This document shows, piece by piece, positions 34,604 to 43,181 of a stretch of DNA of 64,000 nucleotides. This stretch comes from Lentisphaeria bacterium. Lineage in GTDB: Bacteria > Verrucomicrobiota > Lentisphaeria > Victivallales > Victivallaceae. Location: the NCBI GenBank assembly GCA_017504435.1, contig JAFVRD010000021.1:1-64000 (forward strand), given 5' to 3'. The position numbers and the translations under genes are program-made. Every line of letters starts with the position of its first letter. Position 1 is the stretch's first letter. The notes under the pieces are model-generated. The model did not search any database. It saw only the letters and a list, made by a program, of their open reading frames with translations, and was not told the origin of the DNA.

Positions 34604-36372
34604 GGTAATTCTCCGGAAGTGAATTTTTTGACATCATAGCGTGGATTTTTCGGGAATAATTCATGCGCTTTCTGCATCAGTTTGACTGCTTCATCCTGCT
34701 TGCCGGAGTGCATTTGCAGCCGGGCAAGTTTTGCCCATATCCCCGGTCGGCGGGGATCAAGTTCTGCGGCTTTGCGGTAACATTTTTCCGCCGCATCGGG
34801 CGCGCCGCACCGCAAGAGCCAATCGCCCTCAAGCTGCCAGCTGGTTTGAGAATCCGGACGCAAAGCCCGCAGTTGTTTTATCAGCAGCGGAACGGACAGA
34901 TGTGCTGCGGCAGTACGCTGCATGGCAGAACCCGGATAAAGTTTTTCCTGTAAACGTGCCAAGGCAAAATCTCCTTGCAAATAACGGTAATTTCCGGCAA
35001 ATGCGGCAACTGTCAGACATGCCAGAGAAATTCGTATAGCTGTTAATTGCCGCAAATTGAATGTGGAAACATTGTCATCGCCGGTCTCATTTATTGCCGC
35101 CGCATATAAAATCCCCATTGCGATCGGCAGTGCCGGTACATGCCAGTCGCAATCGAGCAGAGAATGCAGCGAAAACAGCACTCCGCTCCAGAATACCGCC
35201 ATTGGAAATCCCGGCGAAAACCGTTCTTTCCAAAGCCATATCAGCGGCAGCAGCAAAACCGCCAGCATTATTATTCCCGGAATGACTCCGGCTTGAGAGG
35301 CAAATGCCGCCACCACGTTATGGGGATCCCGGGCCGATTCATCCGTTCCGGATAATTTAACGGTCATGTGAGTCCGGAAAAATCCTCCCCAGCCGCTTCC
35401 GGTCAGGGGGTATTTGACGGTCAGCAGTGCTGAACTTCGCAGATAATCTGCCCGTTCCAACATGGAAGTTGTGCCGCGTCCGAAGTGAATTGCAAAAAAT
35501 ATTCCACCGGAAATGATCACTGCCGCAAGTCCCAGCAGTATCATCCGGATCCGCAAAGAGAATTTATCGTTGGAGAGCAACGCCGGAATAATTGCCGCCA
35601 CCGGACAGAACAGGGTGCTGCGGGAAGAGGTCATGACCATGGCGGTTACAGTTATGCCGGTGAAAACAAGTACAAAAAGCAGCCGGGAGATTTTGACCGG
35701 TTCAAAAAAACTTCCCCACTTGAATGCAAAAAACAGTGTCAGCGGAGTCAGCATCAGCAGCAGTGATGCCAACGCATTACTGGATGCCATTGTGGAAAAA
35801 ATCCGGGGATCGGTCAATTTCAGTTTCATCGCATCTGACAGGATTATACCGCTGCGAGCTTGTTCGGCGGCAAACTCCCGCAATTCATCCAGTCCGGAAA
35901 AGTATTGATGGATCCCGGTGACGGCACACCATAATCCCCCGCAGCAAAATGCCGCGGCAAAGCGTTTCCCCCAACACTTGTCCTCTGCGATCAGCAGAGT
36001 GCCGGAGGCAATACATACTCCGATCCCGGCGAGGTTGGTCAATTCACCCAATGTATCATCCGGCATGCCGTAAATCATTCCGGGCAGAGCTGCCAACAAT
36101 GGAAGTATTCCCCAGCTGATGCAGAAAATTTGCAATTTCCGGGGAATCGTTTTGACTGTCAACAGCAAAAGCACCATGATCACCGAACCGATCACGCCGG
36201 TCAGATGCGGCGGATATGAAATAAACAGCCAGTCAAAAAGTGCTTCCGGATAAAAACCGCCGACCTCCGGCATGACTGCCAGACCGCCGAATTTCAGCGG
36301 CAAAAGCAGCATCAGTGCCGTCATTATTGATCCGGCGGCAGTGATAATTATCCGGCGGCATGAAAACGGCAT
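34600..36372 (-). CDS. O-antigen-ligase/polymerase-like membrane protein with C-terminal TPR
   Basis: 590 aa from ATG 36372 (GAGGG 5 bases upstream; a TTG 12 bp earlier overlaps the purU stop). About ten to twelve hydrophobic segments between residues 10 and 420, with the large periplasmic loop around 300-350 (SGWGGFFRTHMTVKLSGTDESARDPHNVVAAFASQAG) carrying the GxG and D-PHN signature of Wzy_C/WaaL proteins. Residues about 495-575 form two to three TPR repeats (AAEKCYRKAAELDPRRPGIWAKLA). Probably works on a surface or lipid-linked glycan. The TPR tail suggests a partner protein on the cytoplasmic or periplasmic side. Confidence 0.78.
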   Translation of the reverse strand: MPFSCRRIIITAAGSIMTALMLLLPLKFGGLAVMPEVGGFYPEALFDWLFISYPPHLTGVIGSVIMVLLLLTVKTIPRKLQIFCISWGILPLLAALPGMIYGMPDDTLGELTNLAGIGVCIASGTLLIAEDKCWGKRFAAAFCCGGLWCAVTGIHQYFSGLDELREFAAEQARSGIILSDAMKLKLTDPRIFSTMASSNALASLLLMLTPLTLFFAFKWGSFFEPVKISRLLFVLVFTGITVTAMVMTSSRSTLFCPVAAIIPALLSNDKFSLRIRMILLGLAAVIISGGIFFAIHFGRGTTSMLERADYLRSSALLTVKYPLTGSGWGGFFRTHMTVKLSGTDESARDPHNVVAAFASQAGVIPGIIMLAVLLLPLIWLWKERFSPGFPMAVFWSGVLFSLHSLLDCDWHVPALPIAMGILYAAAINETGDDNVSTFNLRQLTAIRISLACLTVAAFAGNYRYLQGDFALARLQEKLYPGSAMQRTAAAHLSVPLLIKQLRALRPDSQTSWQLEGDWLLRCGAPDAAEKCYRKAAELDPRRPGIWAKLARLQMHSGKQDEAVKLMQKAHELFPKNPRYDVKKFTSGELP

Positions 36373-36380
36373 GATATCCC

Positions 36381-37238
36381 TCAATGAGAAAATACGATCG
36401 TACGCTGACCGGAGATGATGACCCGGTGTTCCAGATGGGCGCGAACGGCGCGGGTCAGTACCCGGCGTTCAATATCTCTGCCGCGCTGACGGAGTTCTTC
36501 GGGGAGGCTTTCATGGGTAATGCGTTCCACATCCTGTTCAATAATGGGACCTTCATCCAGATCTGCAGTTGCGTAATGGGCAGTGGCACCGATCATTTTT
36601 ACTCCCCGTTCCCAGGCGCGCTGGTAAGGGTTGCCGCCCATGAATGCCGGGAGGAACGCATGGTGGATATTGATGATCCGAGCCGGATAGCGGCGGATGA
36701 AATCATCCGACAAAATCCGCATATAGCGAGCCAATACCACCAGATCGATCCGGTGACGGTCGATCAATTCCATCACTTTGGCTTCCTGTTCTTTGTCACC
36801 GCTTTCGGTCAGCGGGCAGCAATAGTAGGGGACTCTGAATTTTTCGGCGACCTCTTCCAGATCCGGATGGTTGCCGATGACCAGAGTGACTCTGCCGCCT
36901 CCGAGCAGATTTTCCTCTGAATTGGTCAGCAGATCGTACAGACAGTGGCTGGTTTTGGAGACCATGACGGCAACGTTTTGAACTTCTCCGGAGTAATGAA
37001 CGGAATAAATCAGAGTAAGTTCCTTTGCCAATTCGGAGAATTCAGCTTCCAACTCGGCGCGGGTCAATTCCGGCGGCAGCTCCACTGCGATCCGCATGAA
37101 ATAGGTTTTTTCCAGAATATCCGTATATTGACGGCATTCCAGAATATTGAGGTCACGGGAGGCAAAAAATCCGGTGATCCGGGCGACCAGACCTTTACGG
37201 TCAGCGGTACGGATGAGAAAAACAGCATTGCGGGACAT
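36381..37238 (-). CDS. purU: formyltetrahydrofolate deformylase
   Basis: Hydrolyses 10-formyl-THF to THF and formate. 285 aa. N-terminal ACT domain (residues 5-80, IRTADRKGLVARITGFFASRDLNILE) and a C-terminal formyltransferase domain with VIGNHPD near 122, VVLARYMRILSDDFI near 180, and the catalytic block INIHHAFLPAFMGGNPYQRAWERGVKMIGATAHY (Asn, His) near 202, ending EGPIIEQDVERI. All family key residues are seen. In an operon with nrdR and rlmI; it may generate formate for purine synthesis by PurT. Confidence 0.95.
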   Translation of the reverse strand: MSRNAVFLIRTADRKGLVARITGFFASRDLNILECRQYTDILEKTYFMRIAVELPPELTRAELEAEFSELAKELTLIYSVHYSGEVQNVAVMVSKTSHCLYDLLTNSEENLLGGGRVTLVIGNHPDLEEVAEKFRVPYYCCPLTESGDKEQEAKVMELIDRHRIDLVVLARYMRILSDDFIRRYPARIINIHHAFLPAFMGGNPYQRAWERGVKMIGATAHYATADLDEGPIIEQDVERITHESLPEELRQRGRDIERRVLTRAVRAHLEHRVIISGQRTIVFSH

Positions 37239-37260
37239 AAAATATTTCCTTATGTAAAAA

Positions 37261-38451
37261 TCAATCAGCTACAGATATCAGACCTTTGAGATAAAATGTT
37301 TCCGGCACTCCCAGAGCCGTGGGATGATCCGGAGCTTGCTCCAACCGGCAGATTATTCCGGCACTGCGTCCGGCATCCAAAGCGGCATCGGCAGTTATTT
37401 TCTGAAAAAGCGGCATTTCCATTAGTCCGGAACAGGAGAAATTGCATAAAATACCATTTTTATTGAGCATTTTGAATCCCAGTCTTGCCAAATCCTGATA
37501 GCCGCGGCAGCCGCGGAGCATGGCACTTTTGCCGGGAATAAGTTTGGGCGGATCGAGAATGATCAGGTCAAATTTTTCTCCTGATTCATCCAATTTCCGC
37601 AATAATTTGAACGCATCTCCGCAGAGGTTTTCCCAATTGCCGGTAAAACCGTTGACAAGCAGATTTTTCCGGCATTGTTCAAGTGCCGGAGCTGAAGCGT
37701 CGATATTCAACACACTTGCGGCTCCTCCGGCAAATGCCGCACACGCAAAACCGCCGGTGTAAGCAAACACATTCAAAACTTTTTTTCCGGATGCCAGAGT
37801 TTTTATTTTTTCCCGGGCACTGCGCAAATCAAAATAAAATCCGGTTTTCTGTCCATGCCGCAGATCAGTTTCAAAAGTGATACCGTTCTCTTTGAAAACG
37901 ATTTTTTCCGGTATCGGTTTGCCTCCCAGCTCTCCGCACCGCACCGGCAGCCCTTCTTTGCTGCGTACCGGAGCATCGGAACGCTCATAAACGCCGTTGA
38001 TGAACGGCAGTTCCAACAGCAGTTTGACAATGATATCCCGGAAACGGTCAGCTCCGGCACTGGTGAATTGGACCGCCGCAAATTCTCCGTAACGGTCAAC
38101 GATGATCCCCGGCAGCTGATCCCCTTCGGAATATATCAGGCGGCAGCCGCCTGCCGGATCCAATAACCCCAGTTCCCGGCGCAGAGCTACGGCATTATTG
38201 ATCTGTTCCCGGAAAAAAACGGCATCAATTATTTTTTCTGGATCAAAACTCCATACCCGGGCGCGCAGCTGGGAATCCGGCGACCATGCTGCGACCGCCA
38301 GCGGAGAACCTTTGGCATCGCAAACGGTAATACATTCACCTGGTTCAAAATCCATATCCGGATTTTCCAATGCTCCGGAGAATATCCACTGGTGACGGCG
38401 CAGCAGTGATTTTTCTCTGCCGGGACGTAAACGGCAACTGCGGTAATTCAC
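37261..38451 (-). CDS. rlmI: class I SAM-dependent rRNA cytosine-5 methyltransferase (RlmI-like)
   Basis: 396 aa. N-terminal PUA-type domain (residues 1-75: LLRRHQWIFSGALENP, VCDAKGSPLAVA), the central EEHGL-like region, then a Rossmann MTase: GQKTGFYFDLRSAREKI near 205, VLNVFAYTGGFACAAFAGGA near 228 (motif I), LIILDPPKLIPGK near 300 (motif IV DPP), and NFSCSG near 345, where the catalytic Cys sits. By family precedent methylates a cytosine in 23S rRNA (C1962 in E. coli). Overlaps nrdR by 4 bp; purU lies 22 bp downstream. Confidence 0.88.
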   Translation of the reverse strand: MNYRSCRLRPGREKSLLRRHQWIFSGALENPDMDFEPGECITVCDAKGSPLAVAAWSPDSQLRARVWSFDPEKIIDAVFFREQINNAVALRRELGLLDPAGGCRLIYSEGDQLPGIIVDRYGEFAAVQFTSAGADRFRDIIVKLLLELPFINGVYERSDAPVRSKEGLPVRCGELGGKPIPEKIVFKENGITFETDLRHGQKTGFYFDLRSAREKIKTLASGKKVLNVFAYTGGFACAAFAGGAASVLNIDASAPALEQCRKNLLVNGFTGNWENLCGDAFKLLRKLDESGEKFDLIILDPPKLIPGKSAMLRGCRGYQDLARLGFKMLNKNGILCNFSCSGLMEMPLFQKITADAALDAGRSAGIICRLEQAPDHPTALGVPETFYLKGLISVAD

Positions 38452-38897
38452 TTTTTCAGTTCCTTGATCTCTTCAATAAAGTCTGCTGCATCGGTGAATT
38501 TACGGTAGACCGAGGCGAAACGGACATAGGCTACCTCATCAACTTTCCGCAACTCTTCCATGACCCGGCATCCGATTTCAGCACTGGGTACTTCTTTGTT
38601 GAAATCGCGCTGTAATGAAGAAGAAATTTCCCCGACTATCCGGTCGATCTCCCCGAAAGAAACGTTCCGTTTATAACATGCCCGGTCAATGCCGCGGCGC
38701 AATTTTTCCGGATCGAATTCCACCCGGGAGCCATCTCTTTTGACAACTTTCAACTCTTCGGGGCTGACACTTTCCAGTGTGGTAAAGCGGTAATTGCATT
38801 GGATGCACTCCCGCCGTCTCCTGATCCCGAAACCATCTTTGACACTGCGGGAATCAATGACTTTGTCATCACTGCATCCGCATTTTGGACAACGCAT
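38448..38897 (-). CDS. nrdR: ribonucleotide reductase transcriptional repressor NrdR
   Basis: 149 aa, standard size. N-terminal zinc ribbon MRCPKCGCSDDKVIDSR and RRECIQCNYRFTT (four Cys), then an ATP-cone domain (VVKRDGSRVEFDPEKLRRGI). It binds NrdR boxes before nrd genes in response to (d)ATP. No nrd gene or NrdR box is seen in this window. Three bp downstream of a lipoprotein gene and overlaps rlmI by 4 bp. Confidence 0.97.
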   Translation of the reverse strand: MRCPKCGCSDDKVIDSRSVKDGFGIRRRRECIQCNYRFTTLESVSPEELKVVKRDGSRVEFDPEKLRRGIDRACYKRNVSFGEIDRIVGEISSSLQRDFNKEVPSAEIGCRVMEELRKVDEVAYVRFASVYRKFTDAADFIEEIKELKK

Positions 38898-38900
38898 ATA

Positions 38901-39944
38901 TTATTTCTCCAAACGCATATATTCAATTACCGAAAACGGAGAGACGACAACTCCGTTGAATTCGGGATATTCCCGGACTTTTTCAATACATGCGCTCAAT
39001 GCCCGGATAAAATCGTTCCAGTTTCTTCTCCGCAGCCGGTCGGCATCCATGGAGGTGTGAGTCGCCAGCGGCAAAATAATCAAAATCCGGCTGCCTTTGG
39101 GGGCATTTTTTAACTCCGAAGAGATTTTCTCCGGCAGTTGTGAAGGCAAATTCGCACTGTTTATGACCGCCACATCCGGAGTGATTTTGCAAAAATCCGC
39201 AATTGTTCCGGTACTCAATTCACCTTCTGAAGCCCGGTCATGGATAAAATCCGGTATCGCAACGGTCACCGGCGGCAGATTTCGGATGGTTTTTATCCGG
39301 GTCAATTCCGCGATCGCACTTCGCAGCAGCATATCATTATCGCCGCCTTTGCCGTAACTGCGGTCACTCCAGTTGTAAATGCAGCGATACACCCGGTGGG
39401 AATTTTTACTGTTGAAAAGGTGCGGAGTCAAATGCACCGTGATCCCGGTAAGTTTGACATTCTCCGGCAATTCCGCATTGAATTCGGCAATCTGTTCCGC
39501 AACATCATACAGCGACGGATACTGGCACACTACCAAACGAAGCAGCCGGTTGACCTGATAACGGCGGAAAAAATCCTGTTGAGAGATCACGATCTCCGCC
39601 TGCATGCCGGAGTTGACGATTTCAGTAATCAGGACAATGAGTTTTTCATTCAGTTCCTGTTCTGAAGTGATATGCAGATACACCCGGTTGAAACCGCATT
39701 TTTTCAATTCAGTACAAACGTTTTGCGGTGAAAAACGTTCGTCTATCGCCGCCGGAAACAATGCCACTCCGCGAATTCTCAGCGGAGCAAGAACTGCACT
39801 GATTTGTTTGGATCTGTTCAAAGTGACGGTATTTTCTGCCGGATGCGGGGGAAGGGCTGCCGGATGATACTCCCGCAGCGGAGTTCTGCCGCAACCTGCC
39901 AACAGCAAAAGCAGAGATGCCGCCGCAGGAATATATTTTATCAT
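38901..39944 (-). CDS. hypothetical lipoprotein
   Basis: 347 aa. Lipoprotein signal MIKYIPAAASLLLLLAGC with lipobox LAGC (Cys 18). The mature part has regularly spaced hydrophobic strands (IRGVALFPAAID, RVYLHI, QAEIVIS, VKLTGITVHL, PDVAVINSA, SRILIILPLATH, FNGVVVSP), an alternating pattern that suggests a TIM-barrel-like fold. I do not recognise a family and see no catalytic signature. First gene of the run with nrdR; transcribed from the promoter at 39992-40020. No close paralogue in the window. Confidence 0.75.
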   Translation of the reverse strand: MIKYIPAAASLLLLLAGCGRTPLREYHPAALPPHPAENTVTLNRSKQISAVLAPLRIRGVALFPAAIDERFSPQNVCTELKKCGFNRVYLHITSEQELNEKLIVLITEIVNSGMQAEIVISQQDFFRRYQVNRLLRLVVCQYPSLYDVAEQIAEFNAELPENVKLTGITVHLTPHLFNSKNSHRVYRCIYNWSDRSYGKGGDNDMLLRSAIAELTRIKTIRNLPPVTVAIPDFIHDRASEGELSTGTIADFCKITPDVAVINSANLPSQLPEKISSELKNAPKGSRILIILPLATHTSMDADRLRRRNWNDFIRALSACIEKVREYPEFNGVVVSPFSVIEYMRLEK

Positions 39945-39991
39945 AACTTCTTGTCCTCAAGTTGAAATATTCTTTATATATCCAAATATAT

Positions 39992-40020
39992 AATATACTC
40001 CGTCAAGCGGTTTTTTACAA
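39992..40020 (-). promoter_or_regulatory. promoter of the lipoprotein-nrdR-rlmI-purU run
   Basis: Minus strand TTGTAA (40015-40020), 17-bp spacer, TATATT (39992-39997), placed in the 80-bp gap after tonB. Confidence 0.65.
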
Positions 40021-40024
40021 ACTT

Positions 40025-40876
40025 TTATTGCGAAACCAGCTTGAGTTTGAAAGATGTTCCGCCGTTGGGCGGTCTGGGAATATAACTCAAGTTTTGCAAC
40101 ATCAGTTCTACCGAGGCATTGACCGCCTGATTCGGACTTCGTTTGATGATCTGTTTCCGGGTCACCTGTCCGCCGGATGCGACGGTCAGTTCCACGATGA
40201 CTGCGGTTTCTTCCGAGACCAGAACACCGGGGGGGCGTTCCCATTTTTCAAAGATGAATTTCTGCACATCCATCCAGAATTTTTCTTCATCGGCGGTCGC
40301 ACCTCCTGCCGGAGTACGGTTGTCGGCAGGGCCGAGTTTCTGTCCCCGGTCACGGCTGCCGATGGGAACGTTGCGGTTGAAATTCTGTCCTCCGGCATTG
40401 CGCGGCGCGGCATTGGGATCGAAATTATCCCAGCTGCTGTCGTGAAATACCTCGGCCGGTTTATTTTTCAGCTTTTGCCGGGGGGCGGCTTGGGCTTTCG
40501 GCTTGACTTTGGTCTTTGGTCTGGGCTTGGTTTTGGGTTTAACCTTTTGCTTGGGCTTGACTTTCGGTTTGGGCTTGGCTTTCGGTTTTGGCTTGGCTTT
40601 CGGTTTTGGCTTGGCTTTCGGTTTTGGCTTGGGTGCTGCCGGCGGGGTCGATGCCGCCGGAGGAGCAGGGGTGGGACGGGTATGTTCCGGCATGCCGACT
40701 TCCGGCGCGTGAGATGGCTTGATGCCGCCGAGTTTGACCCGGAACGGGATATCCTTTTTAGCCGCCTGCTTATGCAGCAGATAATCAAATCCCAGAGGTC
40801 CGAGGATCAAAGCACAATGCAGGGCAAAGATCACGCTCAGCAAAATAAATCTGGCACTGTTCCGGGAAGGATTCAT
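40025..40876 (-). CDS. tonB: TonB-like energy-transducing protein
   Basis: 283 aa. N-terminal TM segment (FILLSVIFALHCALILGPLGF, residues 10-30), then a Pro/Lys-rich spacer from about 65 to 145 built of PKPKA/KPKPK units, a linker, and a C-terminal TonB-type domain (residues 190-283: KFIFEKWERPPGVL, VIVELTVASGGQVTRKQIIKRSPNQAVNASVELMLQNL). Links ExbB/ExbD proton-motive energy to outer-membrane receptors. Overlaps exbD by 4 bp. The C-terminal domain is divergent and could equally be TolA-like; the exbB-exbD neighbours favour a TonB/TolA role either way. Confidence 0.82.
   Translation of the reverse strand: MNPSRNSARFILLSVIFALHCALILGPLGFDYLLHKQAAKKDIPFRVKLGGIKPSHAPEVGMPEHTRPTPAPPAASTPPAAPKPKPKAKPKPKAKPKPKAKPKPKVKPKQKVKPKTKPRPKTKVKPKAQAAPRQKLKNKPAEVFHDSSWDNFDPNAAPRNAGGQNFNRNVPIGSRDRGQKLGPADNRTPAGGATADEEKFWMDVQKFIFEKWERPPGVLVSEETAVIVELTVASGGQVTRKQIIKRSPNQAVNASVELMLQNLSYIPRPPNGGTSFKLKLVSQ
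40501..40632. repeat. tandem repeat encoding the Pro-Lys spacer of TonB
   Basis: Degenerate units of GGCTTGGCTTTCGGTTTT (18 bp), nearly perfect three times in 40571-40632 and decayed further left. Such repeats change copy number easily and would alter the periplasmic reach of the spacer. Confidence 0.75.
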
Positions 40877-41289
40877 TTCGGCTCAGACTCCGCCTGAGTT
40901 ACCAAAGTGGCGTCATTGAATCCGCAGTTGCGGACCAATGCAAATAATTCGATGACCTGTTCATAGGCGCACTTGCCGTCTCCGCGTACCAGCAGCTGCG
41001 GTTTGGGAGTTCGTCCGGCGAGGGCGCGTAATTTTTCACTCAAAGCGGTTTTGCTGACGGCTTCTTTGTCCAAAAAATATGTGCCGTCTTTGCTCAAAGT
41101 GACACTGATGAAATTTTCAGTTGGCAATTCATTGGCATTCATTTCCGGAGTGTTGACTCCGGTGCCGTATTCCATCAGCGGCATGGTGATCATGAATGCG
41201 ATCAGCAATAAAAACGTCAGATCCAGCAGCGGGGTGACATTGATCTGGTCTATGGCTGCCATCGGAGTGCGGTTGCGGCGTCGTGACAT
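40873..41289 (-). CDS. exbD: biopolymer transport protein ExbD/TolR
   Basis: 138 aa from ATG 41289 (a G-rich Shine-Dalgarno just upstream); the longer frame overlaps exbB without a site. Cytoplasmic arginine-rich start MSRRRNRTPMAA, then the ExbD/TolR TM with its essential Asp (INVTPLLDLTFLLLIAFMITMP), and a periplasmic domain with LRALAGRTPKPQLLVRGDGKCAYEQVIELFALVRNCG. Forms the proton channel with ExbB. Lies 13 bp after exbB and overlaps tonB by 4 bp. Confidence 0.92.
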   Translation of the reverse strand: MSRRRNRTPMAAIDQINVTPLLDLTFLLLIAFMITMPLMEYGTGVNTPEMNANELPTENFISVTLSKDGTYFLDKEAVSKTALSEKLRALAGRTPKPQLLVRGDGKCAYEQVIELFALVRNCGFNDATLVTQAESEPK

Positions 41290-41302
41290 ATCGCACCCCC
41301 TT

Positions 41303-42070
41303 TTATAAATTACCGTTGTCCGGTTGTTTTTTCTCCAATTCCAACTGGGAGAGTTTGACACATACCATGAATTGTTCAGTGAAGTTATCCATCATCACGG
41401 TCAATTGCCGGATCGTACCGGTCAGCAGGTTGTAACCCACCAGTGAAGGTATTGCCACGATCAAACCTGCGACTGTGGTCAGCAATGCTCCCGCCACCCC
41501 CGGAGCGAGAGCAGTGAAGTCAGATTTACCTGCGGCGGCGATTCCGCAGAATGCCATCATTACTCCCCAGACCGTACCAAAAAGACCGCAGAACGGACTT
41601 AAACTTACCAATGTTGCCAGTACCCCGATGCGGGTCTCCAATTCTTTGAGCTGGGATGACACTTCCCGTTCCAGTACGGCTTCAACAGCATTATATTGTG
41701 CTTCCGAAAGTTTACACGGCTGAGGAATGCTGCTTCTGATCCCGGCTGCGGCACCGGCTTCATAAAAATCCAGCAGTTTTTCAATTCCCGCCCGGTAGAT
41801 CGCAGCGGTCGGACCATTGTTTTCTTCGGCTTCCCGGAGCAGCGGCCGGGCAAGCATATTGATTTCGCCGTTATTCTGAAAAATGTTTATGAACCGTGCC
41901 GCCAGTCGTTTGGCGCGGTAAAGCGACCACGCTTTATCCAACATTACTGTCCAGGTCAGAATACTGCCGATAAGCAGCAGCAGCACGATACTTTTGCCGA
42001 CTGAATCACTGTGCTGATAAGCGTAATAAACTCCGGGAGTTTGGACTGTGGCAAGAATTGATCCCAACAT
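41303..42070 (-). CDS. exbB: MotA/TolQ/ExbB proton channel protein
   Basis: 255 aa from ATG 42070, with GGAG 8 bases upstream; upstream in-frame sequence antisense to the ROK gene is discarded. First TM near 25-45 (SIVLLLLIGSILTWTVMLDKAWSLYRAKR), then a cytoplasmic part, and the family core LSPFCGLFGTVWGVMMAFCGIAAAG near 165 plus GVAGALLTTVAGLIVAIPSLVGYNLL near 195. First gene of exbB-exbD-tonB. Promoter overlaps that of the divergent ROK gene. Confidence 0.93.
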   Translation of the reverse strand: MLGSILATVQTPGVYYAYQHSDSVGKSIVLLLLIGSILTWTVMLDKAWSLYRAKRLAARFINIFQNNGEINMLARPLLREAEENNGPTAAIYRAGIEKLLDFYEAGAAAGIRSSIPQPCKLSEAQYNAVEAVLEREVSSQLKELETRIGVLATLVSLSPFCGLFGTVWGVMMAFCGIAAAGKSDFTALAPGVAGALLTTVAGLIVAIPSLVGYNLLTGTIRQLTVMMDNFTEQFMVCVKLSQLELEKKQPDNGNL

Positions 42071-42116
42071 AAAATATTTCTCCGTAAAAAACTTGTTAAA
42101 AAACCTGAAACAGTAC

Positions 42117-42145
42117 TTTATAAAAGATAATTCCCATGTTATATT
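42117..42145 (+). promoter_or_regulatory. ROK-gene promoter candidate
   Basis: TTTATA (42117-42122), 17-bp spacer, TATATT (42140-42145). It lies within the minus-strand exbB promoter, so polymerase binding in the two directions would be mutually exclusive. Confidence 0.5.
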
Positions 42146-42152
42146 ATTACAA
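42124..42152 (-). promoter_or_regulatory. exbB-exbD-tonB promoter candidate
   Basis: Minus strand TTGTAA (42147-42152), 17-bp spacer, TATCTT (42124-42129). Overlaps the ROK promoter almost completely. Confidence 0.5.
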
Positions 42153-42200
42153 GGAACTGTGGAGATTTTTACCGATAAATTTGTAAAAAAAGGTTTTGAT

Positions 42201-43181
42201 ATGACAATTCTTCTCGGATTTGACATTGGCGGCACCAAGCTGGGTATCGGTTTGGGAACTGAAAAAGGGGAATTGCTGGGGTGTTCCCGGCGCGACAACC
42301 GCAATACCGACCCGGCAGAAGTGCTGCCGTGGATGGTGTCTGAATCGCGCCGTCTGGTCGGTGAAGCCGGTTTGAATATGACCGATGTGGCGGCATTCGG
42401 AATATCTGCTCCGTTTCCGGCAGATGCGGCGCGCGGGATCATGACCAAACCGACCAACAATCCGCTGTGGCGCGATGTGGCGATATTGGATTATCTGAAA
42501 AAAGAACTTGCTATTCCCGGATGTTTTGAAAATGATGCCAACTGCGGGGCCCTTGCCGAATGGTTTTTCGGAGCCGGACGGAACTGCAGTGATTTTATTT
42601 ACCTGACTTTGAGTACCGGTATCGGCGGCGGTATCATTTCATCGGGCAGGCTGATTCGCGGCGGCAAAGCCCTCAGTGCCGGTGAATTGGGGCATATTTG
42701 TATCGAATTGGGCGGCAGACAGTGTTCCTGCGGGATGCGCGGCTGCTATGAGGCTTACTGCGGCGGAGTTGCCATGGCGCACCGGATGCAGGAGGAGATC
42801 GCCGGACACCCGGATTCTCTGCTCAATGAGATATGCGGCGGAGATCCGGCGAAACTTGATATGATCGCTCTGGAAAAAGCCCGCCGTGCCAATGATCCTT
42901 ATGCAGTCGCTCTCTGGGAGGAGATGAGTTTGCGTCATGCTCAGGCATTTGGAATATTTATTCAGGCATTCAATCCGCAAAAACTGGTGCTCGGCACTCT
43001 GGCGTGGGCGATCGGAGATCTTTACACCGATCCGATCAAAGCGAAGTTAGCTGAATTCTGCTGGAAAGAACCGATGGACGCGTGCGAGATCGTTTCCAGC
43101 GAATTGCGCCGGGATATCGCCAGTTATGCCGGAATTGCCGCTGCATTGAATTTCCTCAGAGAAAGTGGTGCAAAAATATGA
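42201..43181 (+). CDS. ROK-family sugar kinase (glucokinase-like)
   Basis: 326 aa from ATG 42201. Phosphate-binding LGFDIGGTKLGIGLGTEKG at the start, ENDANCGALAEWFFGAGRN near 118, the catalytic region LSTGIGGGIISSG, GELGHICIELGG, and the ROK zinc motif CSCGMRGCYEAYCGG near 180. No helix-turn-helix, so it is a kinase rather than a repressor. Glucose is the commonest substrate, but mannose or fructose kinases belong here too, which would suit the mannose-isomerase locus. Overlaps the next gene by ATGA. Confidence 0.9.
   Translation: MTILLGFDIGGTKLGIGLGTEKGELLGCSRRDNRNTDPAEVLPWMVSESRRLVGEAGLNMTDVAAFGISAPFPADAARGIMTKPTNNPLWRDVAILDYLKKELAIPGCFENDANCGALAEWFFGAGRNCSDFIYLTLSTGIGGGIISSGRLIRGGKALSAGELGHICIELGGRQCSCGMRGCYEAYCGGVAMAHRMQEEIAGHPDSLLNEICGGDPAKLDMIALEKARRANDPYAVALWEEMSLRHAQAFGIFIQAFNPQKLVLGTLAWAIGDLYTDPIKAKLAEFCWKEPMDACEIVSSELRRDIASYAGIAAALNFLRESGAKI

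Noticed and set aside
40468-40788. Arg/Pro-rich frame antisense-shifted in the tonB region
   Set aside because: Frame-shifted reading of the tandem repeat; no start signal.
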